64,000 nt of DNA from Aphrophora alni (lineage: Eukaryota; Arthropoda; Insecta; Hemiptera; Aphrophoridae): assembly GCA_963513935.1 (NCBI GenBank), contig OY740774.1:82546890-82610889 (forward strand), given 5' to 3'. Positions 12,413 through 24,729 of this stretch are shown here, one piece after another; the first letter of the stretch is position 1, and the number at the start of each line of letters is the position of its first letter. The notes beneath the pieces were generated by a model. That model saw only the letters and a program-made list of their open reading frames with translations. It was not told the origin of the DNA and did no database searches. The position numbers were made by a program, and so were the translations under genes.

Positions 12413-13090
12413 AATTTTCTAAACAATAAATTAAGTTTTGATAAATAATTGTATTATTTTAATTTCTGGAAGAATTCAAAAAAACACTCTAAATTTTCGG
12501 TTAAATATAGTTGCCTCTTCCGAATTTAAATATTATTTTTGGACTAATTTTATCTAGTATTTTTTACTTATCTAGTAGGCCTAACTGCATGTCTTTTCTG
12601 AACACTAATACTTATATTTAGAGGTCTTTTTGTTCTAGCTTATCACTTGAAAACGGAAGTTTATTCATACTTTCGAAGCATTATGTATTAGTTTTTATAT
12701 TCATAACTTATCGCAAATATCTGCGTAAACTGTATCAATAACTATGAATGGAAACGACAGACAACACTCAATGGATTACGCAATGAAAGCCTCTTAATCA
12801 AAGTTTGATCCATCGATACTTTCCTTTCCCAGGAGAAAGTTAAAGTAAATACAATAATTTAGAAAGAAGAAATTAGCAAAGAAAGTAACATTTATGTTTA
12901 ACATTTAAGTTGAAGGTTTGATAATAATTACCTGTGAATGAGTGTGTATTTTGTCTGGCCGTGATGAGTTGCACCTTGCCATGATGAATTGTGTCCTTAG
13001 ACACCAGTGTCAGTGTTAAGGGCGATGACATTTCGTCAAGTCCATCCTTTATCATAACGTATAACTAGAAACACTCATTATTATCATATT
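12413..13090. other. Gene-free stretch
   Basis: No gene. A block near 12630-12690 has an inverted, diverged copy of the ACTTGATAACG...TCGAAACG motif discussed under repeat family D. Confidence 0.4.
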
Positions 13091-13094
13091 ATCC

Positions 13095-13291
13095 TCATGG
13101 GTGTACTATAGTGAAATACCTAGCGACCCCAGCTGGATTCACATCTTAGTTAGATACTTCTCTATTTTTCTCTTCCGACCCTGAGGATATTAGAGTATTC
13201 GAGAGCTAAGGAATTGCATTTTATGTTCTTTCTTCCTTTTTTATATAAGGCGATAATAACCTAGATGTTCTTAGACTTTAGACAACAAGGA
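13095..13291 (-). repeat. Dispersed repeat family A, copy 2
   Basis: Inverted copy. It reads CTCTTCCGACCCTGA, TTAGAGTATTCGAGAGCTAA, AAGGCGATAATAACC and ends at ACAACAAGG, the family's left terminus. Confidence 0.65.
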
Positions 13292-13554
13292 AACAACAAA
13301 ACTGTTGACATATGCGTTACCATATTGTGTACTTGTACCTATAAGTATTAAAATGTGCCTCGTCAGAAATCATTTTACTTACAGCAAAAGTGAGGACTTT
13401 TCTCTTTGTGGATATATTCAAAAAACACTTTACAGCCTTTACTTCCCAGCGTGTGACTATAACCACCTCCCTTTAGTTAGTCCCATTTTCTCTCCCACAA
13501 AACCGTAGCTTGGAAGAATGACGATTGAAACCGTAGTTTAAAGCCTCTGTCATC

Positions 13555-13755
13555 ATCTCCTTATAAGAAAAATTAAGACCTCTAACCTTCGAATACACTA
13601 TTAGTGTCAATGTTGGAAGAAAACAAGAGTTGGTCAAGAAATACCTGATAGGAGAGAAGACATAGAGATATCTCACCTAAGAATACATGAAAACCGTGTA
13701 GAACCAGCAAGGTCCATCGGGATTATCACGCCCGTACTAACTTTAGTGAGCGTCT
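13555..13755 (+). repeat. Dispersed repeat family A, copy 3
   Basis: Forward copy starting at CTCCTTATAAG. It includes GTTGGAAGAAAACAAGAG, TTGGTCAAGA and a right end with GGGATTATCACGCCCGTACT. Confidence 0.65.
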
Positions 13756-14129
13756 GAAAATGATTTCATTTTTCTACAAGTGTCTACTTTAGTTGTATTT
13801 TTCGCTATGATTCAACTGGAGTATTAATCATCTTTTTTTCACTTTTTTTATTTAACATTTTTGTCATGAAAGATTGAATTATCATTCACTTTTGTTCATT
13901 TTCAATCGTCGTTGAAACCATATTATCCGCTGTACTTGCAACTTGTAGGTTTGTACATAAGTTTTGTCTCTTAGAGGCCCAGATGACACAGTTAGAAAGT
14001 GTATGCCGTCGTCATCTTCTTGGCGTTGATTATATTCAGACAATTCTTATCTACAAACTAAAATCACTTTACCTCTTTGAAGGATCCATGTACCAAAGGT
14101 GGTTTCAATTTTGTCAGTGTCTTGATTAC

Positions 14130-14335
14130 CAGTGAGTACAGGTGTAGCATTCTCTAGATACCCTTGTAGAATCTCCCATGTAGTTTTGTGTTTGATCCAT
14201 CTCTATCGTATTTCCTAACAGGTCTCCATTGATCAACTCTTGTGCTCTTCCGATCCTGACAAAATTAGAGTGATGGATAGGGCCGTCTATTTATGTTCTT
14301 TTTAAGGTAACCATTACCGGGAGGTTTTATTCCTT
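14130..14335 (-). repeat. Dispersed repeat family A, copy 4
   Basis: Inverted, more diverged copy. Markers are CATGTAGTTTTGTGTTTGAT, AACAGGTCTCCATTGATCAA, CTCTTCCGATCCTGAC and ACCGGGAGGTTTT. Confidence 0.6.
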
Positions 14336-14389
14336 TTAAAATAAAAAACAAAACAGATCTACCCAAAACTTTATCTTGGGTATCAACTC

Positions 14390-14640
14390 TCAGGGTCTCA
14401 CACATAGTAAGTGGAGGTATGGCGGACCCTAGTTGGATCTACACCTTCCTTCGCGTAGTCTTGAGTTAGTAACCTTTCTTTTATCTTTTCTATCAGGTCT
14501 CTTTTGACCAACTCTTGTTATATTCCGAACCTAACACTATTAGAGTATTCTAGAGCTAGGTTTCTTTATTTTATGCTCTTTTCTTCTTTTTTATAAGGCT
14601 ATGATAACTGAAAAGTTTTTTGGCTTTCCACAACAAGGAA
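14390..14640 (-). repeat. Dispersed repeat family A, copy 5
   Basis: Inverted and nearly full length. Markers are TGGATCTACACC, TATCAGGTCTCTTTTGACCA, TTAGAGTATTCTAGAGCTAG, AAGGCTATGATAAC and CACAACAAGG. It lies head to tail with copy 4. Confidence 0.7.
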
Positions 14641-15364
14641 AAAATCTTGGGTATCATTTGATGTGTCAATCTTCTCTTTTCGTCTTTCACAACTTGCTAC
14701 TTCGAATTAGCTTGAATCTGCTTCCCATTTTTTAACTTCTTCCTTTAAAAACATTCTGCTAAGTTTTCGAGCTCTTCAAAGATCGCAGTAGTTCTTATAT
14801 TTCTTTTCTCTCTATCTCAATAATTACATCTAGTAACGGGTTGTAACCAAGATTAAAATTACTCTCAGCTAAACCGTGCATTAGGCTGAGGTAATTCTCA
14901 TTGCATCTTGTCTTTGTACACATTATATAACAGATCATATCAGTGTTACTTCATACATTGTAAACTATCTCTACCATAATGTTCGATCCAAAATTAGATA
15001 AATAGAAAAATCATGATTTCCTAATATAATAATATCTGATCAAGCAAATTACACCTGACTGCAGAGAAACGAACGTTCACTAAATTACAGCAGATGTAAT
15101 CAAATTGCATAAACTGACATTTGTAATCTGTGAAGGCTATAGGTTAATCTAGTGAATGACCGAGGAGTCACCTTTGTGATTATAGGCTCTATGGCGATAC
15201 GTTGATTGATAAAGTTTTATGAAAGATTTTTAAACGCTTTTATTTTTATCATGTATTGATAAAAATAATATCTGGATGATATATATTAGCATTACAGTAC
15301 TCCTATTATTAATATAGTTTTTTTTCAATCATTTTTTTATTATTTATGTATGTAAAAATAATAA

Positions 15365-15525
15365 CGACGTTTCGAGAAGAATAATCAACTTCCGTTAACA
15401 AGTAAAACAGCTAGATAGAACATGAGGGAAAAAAAGATGCTTGAGTGAATGTTAGAAACTAAAAATTAAAACGGTTACCAGTTGAATTTAAAAACATGAA
15501 TATCAACGTGTGTCCACAATATTGT
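15365..15525 (-). repeat. Dispersed repeat family D (CGAAACGTCG motif)
   Basis: On the minus strand it carries ACTTGTTAACGGAAGTTGAT followed by TCTCGAAACGTCG. Related blocks occur at about 15880, 17620, 47485, 47595 and 47795, and degenerate ones at 12630 and 51210. The class is uncertain. Penelope-like elements are one source of such conserved CGAAACG hairpins. Confidence 0.45.
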
Positions 15526-15529
15526 TCCC

Positions 15530-15745
15530 CCTTATTGTTTAAAGGTAAAACCCTCTTGGTCATTACCACATTATATAAAAAAAGAAGAAAACATAAAATG
15601 ATGACCCTCATTTCTCGAATACTCGAAGAGAACAAGAATTAGTTAAAAGAAACCTGATAAGAAAGATGAAAGAGTACTCAGGAATACATAAGAAAATGAG
15701 TATATCTAGGTACACGGGATTGCTCACTATAAGTCTGATAAGATT
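15530..15745 (+). repeat. Dispersed repeat family A, copy 6
   Basis: Forward copy from CTTATTGTTTAAAGGTAAAA to CGGGATTGCTCACTATAAG. Confidence 0.65.
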
Positions 15746-16099
15746 TATATGGTCGTTTTAAAAATATTTGTTTCGTACAGGTTAGTGTATTAATGATAAT
15801 AATGTGAAAATAGATTTACATTAGTGTGTTTCTATTAATTAATTGGGAAATTCGCCATCTTTTTATATAGAAATAATACACGACGTTTCAGGAGTTTTAA
15901 TCAACTTTTTTATCAAGTAAAAAACCTAGAACTTAAAAAATGAGAAAATAGGCCAAGTAAATGATGGGAGTAAAGTAGTCTAAGAAATTCAGTTATTTAA
16001 AAATAAATTGCAAGGAATATCATTAATCTTTAAAATAAATATGTAAAAAGTTGGTGGGCGCCATCATGGTCACACAATAGAATTTAACACATTTTTCCT

Positions 16100-16305
16100 T
16101 GTGTTTGAAGTCAAAAACTTCTCGGTTTGGCCTCATAAAAAAATAAATAAAACAAAGACGCACTAGTTCTCAAATACTTTAACAGCCTCAGAGTCGGAAG
16201 AGACCAAGAGTTAGTCAAGAGAGTCCTCATAAGAAAGATGAAATAGAGGGATCTAACCCAAGACTATATATACACTATAAGTGAACCGCTGAGGGGTGAT
16301 AAAAT
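16100..16305 (+). repeat. Dispersed repeat family A, copy 7
   Basis: Forward copy with GTCAAAAACTTCTCGG, CAGAGTCGGAAGAGACCAAG, AGAGGGATCTAACCCAAG and the right end GTGAACCGCTGAGGGGT. Confidence 0.7.
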
Positions 16306-16444
16306 TTGTATGCTCTATTTAAACAACATTTGTTCCGTGAATTAATGAAAATAATGTTTTCATAGATTTATATTATTGTATTACTATTTTTTTATATATA
16401 TATATACACATTTATAATGCCAGGGTCCTACCCAACGTCAAAAA

Positions 16445-16630
16445 ATTAGTGATATACATAATTACGAGGTTTAAAAAACCTCTGTAACCACAGTTTCAAA
16501 CAAACTTATCCTGCTGGATAATCTTGATCGACAAATACAATTTAACATTTCCTATTAACCACAAGAAAACAACTTTGAACATTACATACTTGTACTATGG
16601 GTGCTGCGTAAGTACCATGATGTCACCCTC
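16445..16630 (+). repeat. Dispersed repeat family C, truncated copy
   Basis: Begins AGTGATATACATAATTACGA, identical to 6468-6487, and ends near GTAAGTACCATGATG as in the 6030-6660 copy. Only the right third of the family is present. Confidence 0.65.
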
Positions 16631-17095
16631 AAAATGTTTTTTTTTATTCCTTATATAATACATAGAATCCACAACAAACGAAGGTTAAATTTCTCAGGAG
16701 ATACCACATTTACACTAACAATGCCTTAAAAGACAAATAGCCTACAATTACACAAATATGCTATTTGACCAGATAATTTAATTAAAGAAACTTGACTTGG
16801 ATGTGTCTTTAATTGGTAACTTGATCTTTACACGAGATAAGCACAGAAGAAGATTCACCTTTTGAGGTTATGTAGTGATCGTTTTACTTCTAACTCTTGG
16901 ATTTTATAGCTCATATAAATTGTAGAAGAAACTGTGTTTCTCCTTGGACATATGTTAAACATATGTTTTGCTAATCTAGTATGCAGTTCTATAAAATTAC
17001 CGGTAATATTGATCCTTTACTGCTACCAGAGAATGATACAACGTACGTGTTTAATTTTGGTCATGTTTTATTGTCTAATTTTATCACCCTTTCTT

Positions 17096-17250
17096 AAGGC
17101 CAAAACCGCTTGGTATCACCGCCTTATAAAAAAAATGATGATAAGAATATAAATTAAAACCCAAAGTCCTCAATATTCTCTTAGCGTCAGGGTCGGAAGA
17201 GAACAAGAATTGATCAAGAGAAACCTGATAGGAAAAATTGACAACTATCG
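17096..17250 (+). repeat. Dispersed repeat family A, copy 8, right-truncated
   Basis: Forward copy with ATCACCGCCTTATAAAAAA, GCGTCAGGGTCGGAAGAGAA and GAAACCTGATAGGAAA. The right end is lost. It closes the cluster of seven family-A copies that starts at 13.1 kb. Confidence 0.65.
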
Positions 17251-18235
17251 AAATGGTTTCGTTTTTGTTTTTGGGATGTCTGAGTAGAAAATGTGTATAT
17301 TTTTTAAAAAAAATCTTTTGCGCCGTTTGTTATAATTGAGATACAGATAAATATGTCCTTCATGTCAACCAATTGCCTGCGCACTGACCTTCTGGTAGTA
17401 CCTGCTTAATGCTTGTTATGTCAAAGAAATATATTTAATAAGCAATCAGTTGTAACAAAATAATGTAACAGAATTATCTGACCAACCGCAAGGCTGTTAT
17501 CTTGATTGTATTACTAGTTTCTGAAGGATGTAATGTCATCTCCACGTTAAATATTTAATAACAATCCCAATTGTATTGATACTAGTTGGACAATTACTAT
17601 CTTATGTGCATAAAAATATGACGTTTCGATAATATAAATCAACGGTTTAACACAATACTTAGAACATTTTCTACAAATATTAGGTTTTTCTTGCCTGCCT
17701 GTTCAATACAAATTTTCCAATCAATTTTAAACTAACTTCCCGATGAGGTAGAAACTTGAAACTTTAAACATAGCTCAGAACTGGTAGTCAATGTGATACG
17801 AACTCGCTTTTCTGTCTGTCCGTCAATTGCTGCTATGGTAAGAAAGCATTTAAAGTTGGCGCATTGACCGGCGTAGCAACACGACTTGGTGGAACAATGC
17901 TGCACACATTATTTAAAATACCAGTTGAGAACGATGGAAAAATAGTAGGAAATTTGGAAACACTCACTGGTGTTTTTGAAGGTCTTGTGAAATATGTGGA
18001 AGGATATCGAATTCTTGTTCATCGATGAGATTCCCATGGTTCCATACGAAATGTTTTCCATGATCGATTTTAGATTGCGACAACTGAAAAAGAAGGAAAA
18101 TAAGACATTCAGTATCATCAACATTATAGTTTTTGGAGATTTGTTAAGCTAATCAAAGTGTTTAAAATATATTGCAAAATTTCACAAACAACACTACAAA
18201 GCAGAAAATTATTTAAATCAAAAAAATTTAACCAC
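17251..18235. other. Gene-free stretch
   Basis: No gene. A degraded family-D motif (GACGTTTCGATAATATAAAT) lies near 17620. Confidence 0.4.
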
Positions 18236-18688
18236 GTTTTTAAAACGTACTAAAAAGTATAAAATAATTTTTCGTAGCCCCATACAGATTGTATTGAAAA
18301 AAATTTATTGTGAATTTTTAATAGCTATGAAAATACTTGTAATATTTAAAACGAAAAACTTGGGGCGCATGCAAAAGTTAGGAGTGCAACTGTTGTTGAG
18401 AAAACTCGAAATTCCTAATGAAGGTCAAGTAGCTCCTAATTCAATAGATGGAGATAATCTATTTCATGCGCCCCACATTTTTTGTTTAAAATCTTAAAAA
18501 TATTTTCATAGCTATTAAAAATTCCCCACGTTTTTTGTTTCAAATCTTACAAATATTTTCATAGTTATAAAAATTCCCAATCACACATTTTAAGTACAAT
18601 CTGTGTGGGGTTATAAATCTGTATGTGGTTATACATCTGTATGGCGCTACGAGAATTTATTTTATACTTTTCACTCCGTTTTAAAAAC
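18236..18688. mobile_element. Fold-back element with central insert
   Basis: The ends GTTTTTAAAACG (18236) and CGTTTTAAAAAC (18688) begin inverted arms of about 130-220 bp, sharing AAAAGTATAAAATAA, CGTAG.CCATACAGAT and TTTTTAATAGCTATGAAAAT. The right arm is longer because it holds internal tandem duplications around CCCCAC(A/G)TTTTTTGTTT and ATCTGTATG. The arms enclose about 95 bp of non-repeated DNA (18372-18466) bounded exactly by GGGGCGCATG and CATGCGCCCC. The open frame crossing it is not recognisable as a gene. Fold-back or MITE is the best class. Confidence 0.7.
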
Positions 18689-19355
18689 AAAATTATTTTA
18701 ATAAATATTATTGAATTTAAACAAATTTGTTAAATCTAAGATTGAAGGTTGGGAAGTTATTTTATACCTTTAAAAATATTTATGTTATGGTTGTACACCA
18801 CCATCTAATAAGATATTTTATTTACTTTTTTAATAACATCCCTTTGTAGGAACATTTCATCATAGGACCTCCATTCAATAAAACACTAAAATCTCAGTCT
18901 TGTCTTGATCTTAGACAATCTTTTTTAATAAACACATTACATATAATAATAAGCACATTCTAATAAAAACATCTTTTCTAATAATTGTAATAAAAACATA
19001 TTTTCTAATAATTCTAATAAAAACATTAAAAGCAGCACAAACCCTGGTAAACCTATTGGACTTCATAAATTTTAACTTTTACTTGAATCTGTTTAAACCA
19101 GTAAGATACGACTTACAAAATATCTCAAATCGCATTACAATTTTGAATCGGAGTCACCCCTCAAACTTCTGAATACGGATATACACTGACGGGTCTAGAA
19201 TGAAGGAGAAACAGGAATATGAATACATTTTAGCCACTTCTCGCAATAACGATTCCACAGTTTTTTGTAGCAGAATTACTAGACATAAATGAGGCTCTTT
19301 AACAGATGATTCTAAAGCAATATCTGAGCACAAATATCCTAGTCGATTCCAAAAC
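18689..19355. other. Gene-free stretch
   Basis: No gene. Near 18955-19030 a short unit around TAATAAAAACAT(C/A)TTTTCTAATAATT recurs three times. Confidence 0.4.
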
Positions 19356-19359
19356 AACA

Positions 19360-19565
19360 CTGCGTGAAATAACTAATAATGATGTACCAAAATGCAGAGT
19401 CATACGAAATTGACAGATTTATAAAATTGTAAGTAACTATGTGGACCATACGCTAAAGGTTCCATTTCATAGCATTGCATACTGGAGACCACTTGACGAA
19501 TAAAAATCATTCAAAAACCAGTAAAAGTTACAAGCAATAATAAGACACCTAAAATTTTTTCGTTC
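19360..19565 (+). repeat. Direct repeat family F, copy 1
   Basis: Matches 20640-20850. Both contain AGACTTATAAAATTGTAAG-like sequence, GACCACTTGACGAA, CCAAAAACCAG-like sequence and TTACAAGCAATAA followed by GAGACACCTAAAA-like sequence. Unknown class, no coding capacity. Confidence 0.55.
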
Positions 19566-19741
19566 GAGTGATGATGATTATGATGTATAGTTAATTTACT
19601 GTAATCCAATAACTTCAATTTAATTATTGTTATTATTTGTGTTGTTGTTTTGTGTTTTTGTTAGATTTTTTAAAGGCCTTTATTTTTTGCCAATTAGACT
19701 AATAAATACGGAGGAGTTACATGGAAAATTATCAAAGCATT

Positions 19742-19825
19742 TGCTGGGGTCGCACCTGCGTAATTTTTGACAGTTCTCCTTTCCGAATTGCAGACGCCTG
19801 AACCAACTGAGCCAAGCCGTTCTCC
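19742..19825 (-). ncRNA. tRNA-derived sequence (SINE head or tRNA pseudogene)
   Basis: The minus strand reads GGCTTGGCTCAGTTGGTTCA, an excellent RNA polymerase III A box, and about 42 bases later GGTGCGACCCC, a B box with one change from GGTTCGANCCC. No intact acceptor stem closes around them, so this is not a functional tRNA. A SINE head is most likely. I did not find a second copy in the window. Confidence 0.5.
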
Positions 19826-20639
19826 AACTTTACTAATTGTTTCTACACAAGGCTAAGAGGCGTTAACCTACAAAACATAAATAGTTCTATGAACTGATCG
19901 CCCTCCAATACTTGTGCAACCTAACCTCCACATATGTCTCATTGCTCCATATCATTTACATTGAATGCTATGCAAGTATAGCCTACGCATGCGTGTTAGC
20001 TTTCATTTTTGTCATCATAGTAATTAAATTTGTTGGTTACTTAAAACGATAACAAAGACATCGGTAATGGGATATAATGGACCGATATTAGCATAGACTT
20101 ACGTGTCTTGAGGCATGTCACTGTTTGGAAAATAACTAGTTATGTAAGGGGTGTGTCGTAAGTGGTTTTAAAAACAAATAGTTTTAGTTTGATTGCTTAA
20201 TGTAGTTTAGCTGGCTAGACTAGTAACAATAGGAAATTATTAAATTTTATTACCTATAATTATAATGCAAAAGATTTTATATGGGGGGGGGTTAATTATG
20301 AAGTTTTTGCGAAGAGTTTCTGACATCAAAAATGTGTTTTTTTTCGATAATATTTGTTTGTTCTGTGAGCTGTGCAATCTAAACTCTTGAAATAATTTCG
20401 ACAATTTTTGTTATATGGGAAAACATTTCCATATTATTTTCGAGGCTATTTTCTTTTTAAAATTCAAAATTTGAGCAGATGTTCCATGTCGAAACTTAAA
20501 ATTATGATTTCTTTTTCCTTTTTTAAATTTACTTTAACGATTTTAATCACGTCTAAGGATGTAAATTAAAAATATTTTTCACAACCTTCCAAACATGTAG
20601 ATTCTAATTCATGTTGAAAAAGTGAAAGACTTCAAAACT

Positions 20640-20850
20640 TCACTGCACGCAACCATAATGTTAGTTCAAATAAGTATAGTCATACAAAACATCAGACTTA
20701 TAAAATTGTAAGAAACAATATGGACAATATGTAGAGCGTTCCTTCTAATAGGATTGTAGACCACTTGACGAACAAGATTATCCAAAAACCAGCAGCAAGA
20801 GTTCTGACGTTACAAGCAATAACGAGACACCTAAAAACATCTTTACACAG
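20640..20850 (+). repeat. Direct repeat family F, copy 2
   Basis: Partner of 19360-19565, in the same orientation, roughly 1.28 kb downstream. Confidence 0.55.
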
Positions 20851-21063
20851 AAATTATTAACGAAATGAAACAAGTTTAAAGTTATGATCCATTTGAACTG
20901 TTCAAAGAAGATAAGATGTTAACCTCTGACAAGTGCTTGATTAGTTTACAAGTGTATTATGAATAAGAAAATCACCTAGACGTCTGCGAAGGTCTGGAAA
21001 GGGAGAAAAGGAAGTGGCTTTCTTAGACTGTATTTCGAGACAAGATACAAGATAGTGTAAGCC

Positions 21064-21128
21064 AGAAGGAAGAAGAAGAAGAAGAAGAAGAAGAAGAAGA
21101 AGAAGAAGAAGAAGAAGAAGAAGAAGAA
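21064..21128 (+). repeat. (GAA)n microsatellite
   Basis: About 21 GAA units, following GCCAGAAGGAA. No gene spans it. Confidence 0.95.
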
Positions 21129-21958
21129 AATAATTTTTCTTTTAAATTATTATTTTTATTATATTTCTATCCTTTATTTGTTCACATTTTTACCATTATA
21201 ATTTCTTCCATTCATTTTTGAATAGTTAAATTCACTCAGACCGTCTCAGTTTTAGAATCTCTTTCGAGATCTGTTGACTGCTGCTTCTTTTTTCTAAATT
21301 TCTTTCCACGATTTTAATCCTAGTTTAATCAAATTTAGCCTCTAAGGTCGCAAATAAAATGTATTTTTCACCACCTTCCCATCGAAATCGGGCTAAGAGA
21401 TTTTGAACAAATTTTTAGCCGAAACTACTGTTTCAAAAATCGAATGTAAAGAAACTTACGGATCATAAGTAAACTGGAATGTACTGACGCTAAGACGTTA
21501 GGGCATTTTTTGATTTCTCACAAATACATAGAATGGATGGAACTTATGTGATGGGTAATTTCACGCACAAGTCTGTCTGTATTTCTTTATATTGCAACCC
21601 GTCTACACAGATAAGACGATAAATCCTATATTTTTCAAAGTCTCTATTTATATTCTTTATATTTTTCCACTTATAGGGAAAATATAACGGTAACAAAAAA
21701 ATGACTTTCATTTACGAGTTGAAAAATGTTTTTGAAAATACTATGTTTGGGGTATCTAATAAAACTAGAAGTTATTCTAATTACGAATATATGTTTATTT
21801 GATGACGAAATTAATATGTTGATGCTAGACCGCTTAAAAGATTTGGACTTTATAAAAATAACTGTTCTTATATGCCTAGGATTCTAAGTTGTGTGATTTT
21901 AACAAACGCTTGACTCTTTCTAGAAGTTATTCTGACTACGAAGACACAGCCACTTCAG

Positions 21959-22177
21959 GAAACCAATAGTGATTCCGCTTGTAGGCTATGTAAACGGTCT
22001 GATGAGACTGCAATGCACATCAACCTGCAATGCCAGAGGCTTGAAGCTAAAAGAAGAGCCATCTTTGGACCTCTACAATCGGGTTATGACTTCGATGCTA
22101 TAGAACGGAAGCTCCTGAATCTTGTTGAGGACAGGTATCGGCTTTCCTTAGCAGTAGGTCCTTGGGGTGTGCAATAA
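21959..22177 (+). pseudogene. LINE ORF2 C-terminal fragment with zinc knuckle
   Basis: An open frame of 72 codons ending in TAA at 22175-22177 has no start of its own. It contains CRLCKRSDETAMHINLQC, a Cys-x2-Cys...His-x4-Cys pattern typical of the extreme C-terminus of non-LTR retrotransposon ORF2 proteins, just after the reverse transcriptase/RNase H region. It ends with AVGPWGVQ. Everything upstream of the knuckle is missing, which is the usual outcome of 5'-truncated LINE insertion. Downstream sequence to about 22230 (AACCCCAATAATCTAATCTG) is probably the element's 3' untranslated tail. Family (R1, I or RTE-like) cannot be decided from this piece. Confidence 0.65.
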
Positions 22178-22230
22178 GCTTAGGATGAAGTACAAGGCTC
22201 TTGAGTCATCATAACCCCAATAATCTAATC

Positions 22231-24514
22231 TGATAAGAATATGTATGTTTATTTGAGGAACGATAAATATGTAGGTGCTAGGTCAAATTTAAAGTCGCAG
22301 ATATCACTTCTTCCCGTTCTAAATTGAACACGACGTGACTTACAAATCTGAAAAAAAAATCTGTAAAAATTATTACTATTTGAAACTAAATTGAAGAGCG
22401 AAATTATATATTATATTTTTTTGTATTACGAGTTCAACTTAATTTAACCAAACAATAATAAATGCGTAGCGTTAAGTTCTAAAAGCAGTTTTTATTAAAT
22501 GTGAGGTAAACTATTTAACAGCCATTAAAAGATGGATTACATTTTTATTGCTATTTCTCTTTTTAGAATCCGTTGATAAAACTAAGAATCGTTATAATTT
22601 CACACACAAATAAAAAAATATAGTGCTAAATAAATTATTTTAGTGTAGTTAAGGATCAAAAACTATCGAGTTGACAAAAAAAGTTTTGGGAAATATTATG
22701 AGTGAGACATCAAATAAATCTAGAAATTATTCTGATTACCAATATGTACGATTATAATTAATGTGTTGTCGTTAAGCCAATTTTAAGATGTCAGATCACG
22801 TCCTCTACACGGCGGCGTTACCTAGAAATCTGAAAACAATTATTTGTATTTGAAATTAAATTGCAGTGCTCAAATCATATATTATTGTTTTAGAATGACG
22901 AATACAATTAAATTTAACTACATAATAAGAAATACTTACCGTATAAGTTTTAAAAACAGTTTTTTTTTATTTCAGTTGACAAATATTTCAATAGCCATTA
23001 AAAGATGGATGGCGTTTTGATAGATTATCTCTTTATTTGAATCCTTAGATAAAACAAGGACCCTTTATAATTACTCGAGCGTTTCTGACTGTATAATTTA
23101 AACTGCCACATAAAAGACTTTGACTTTATAACTGTCCCTATATGCCTAGAGACTCTAAATCATATGGTTTTAAAACACAATTCAATCTTTTATTTTTGAA
23201 ATGATATCTGACTGTCTTGTAATGTCTGTTGTATGTGTAATTCTCTACAGCCCAAAAGCGGAGACCAATTTTAATCAAATTTGATGAGTGTATTATTTTG
23301 GAGATTTTTTGATAACTCAAAATATGGAGGTATAAAAAAATACAAAATTACGATTTTCTCAAAATCTACGTTAACGATTTTGATAATATGTTACTCAAGT
23401 GTAGCTTCTAAAGACCCCCAAAAAACCAATTGGTCCATTACCTCTTTGAACAGTTGACCAGAGCCACAAACTATTCTCCTTCGACAGGATATTTTCAACT
23501 CACCAGTGATTAAGGACCCAAAATTAAAACAATAAATCAAAACCAATCATCACTCCAACTCTCTCTGACACACAACTCGTCATTATATCTGACTCTCTGG
23601 ATGACACAATACGCATCGTCATGCATGATAAATCAATAATCTATGAAGGTTTTATGTAAGATAGATTTTCTACGAATACAGTTTCTATAATAAACTAGAC
23701 AGTTCGTGCGTACGCACAGACTGACTCATTATTATCACAACATAAAGTTAGAGAGAAATTTTGTAATTCATTAAAAGATTTGTTTGCCCGTTCGACACAG
23801 AAGGAGAATCTATAAAGATCTCCAAAACCAAATTTTTTTTAATATTGTTTTAAGGGGAGGGAGGGTGTTGCATACACAAAACCCTAACTTAATGATCAAC
23901 TTTAAAAAATCAAGTTTGGAATGATAGAGGTAACTGTTTATTTTCGGGTTTTGTTCATATTGTCTCGTTAATATGATTTGTTTGTAGAGGTTACATTTTG
24001 AACAACGATTAATCAAAATCGGTAAGGTGGTTTAAGATTGGCAGTCATTAATAATGGCGGTCAATTTTCGTTTTAGATCGATGATCCTGAAACAAAATTC
24101 ATAATGAGATGAAGGTTATGTTAGGATATAAATTATCTTGAGAATATCAAAATTTGACAATAAAAACTGGGAAACCCATTTTTAAATATTAGATCTTCTG
24201 ATATGTCATCGATCTATGGTAATTTTCGGGAAACCTGATGCAAAATACAACAAATTGTAGTTCAAAAACATACATTTTAAATTTGTCGTAAACCTCCGTT
24301 CAACGGCTAAAGAGCATACAACTTTTCAAAGAACCTTGAAGAGAAGTTAATTATGAAAAAAGTCAATAAATGGCAAATACAAGTTTAAAAAATTAAAAGT
24401 ATAAAAAGAGGTAATTATTTTGTTTTGAAACTCTAACGTCTTAACGCCATATTTTAGGCTTCACTACACTCTTGGAGTAGAATAGCATTTTCGAACATTA
24501 CTATCAAAATTTTC
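22231..24514. other. Gene-free stretch with diverged repeats
   Basis: No gene. Blocks 22440-22760 and 22860-23060 resemble each other (AACAGCCATTAAAAGATGGAT against AATAGCCATTAAAAGATGGAT). A family-G block (GATAACTCAAAATATGGAGG) lies at 23250-23430. Confidence 0.45.
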
Positions 24515-24690
24515 CCTCGGGGGCACTATAGTGGGTACGGGAGAAGGAATCTCAAGGGACTCGAACTTGATCTACATCTTTTTTCATGTAGTTTTGGGCT
24601 GGATACTTCTAGTCCATCTTTCTTATCAGGTCTTTACTGATTAACTTTTGTTCTTTCCTGTTCTAAAGCTATTAAAGTATTCAAAGTCTA
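24515..24690 (-). repeat. Dispersed repeat family A, copy 9
   Basis: Inverted copy with CATGTAGTTTTGGGCT, CTTATCAGGTCTTTACTGAT and TATTAAAGTATTCAAAGTCT. Confidence 0.65.
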
Positions 24691-24729
24691 AGTTGCATTA
24701 GATTAGGTTAGGATAGGTTAGATTTTGTA

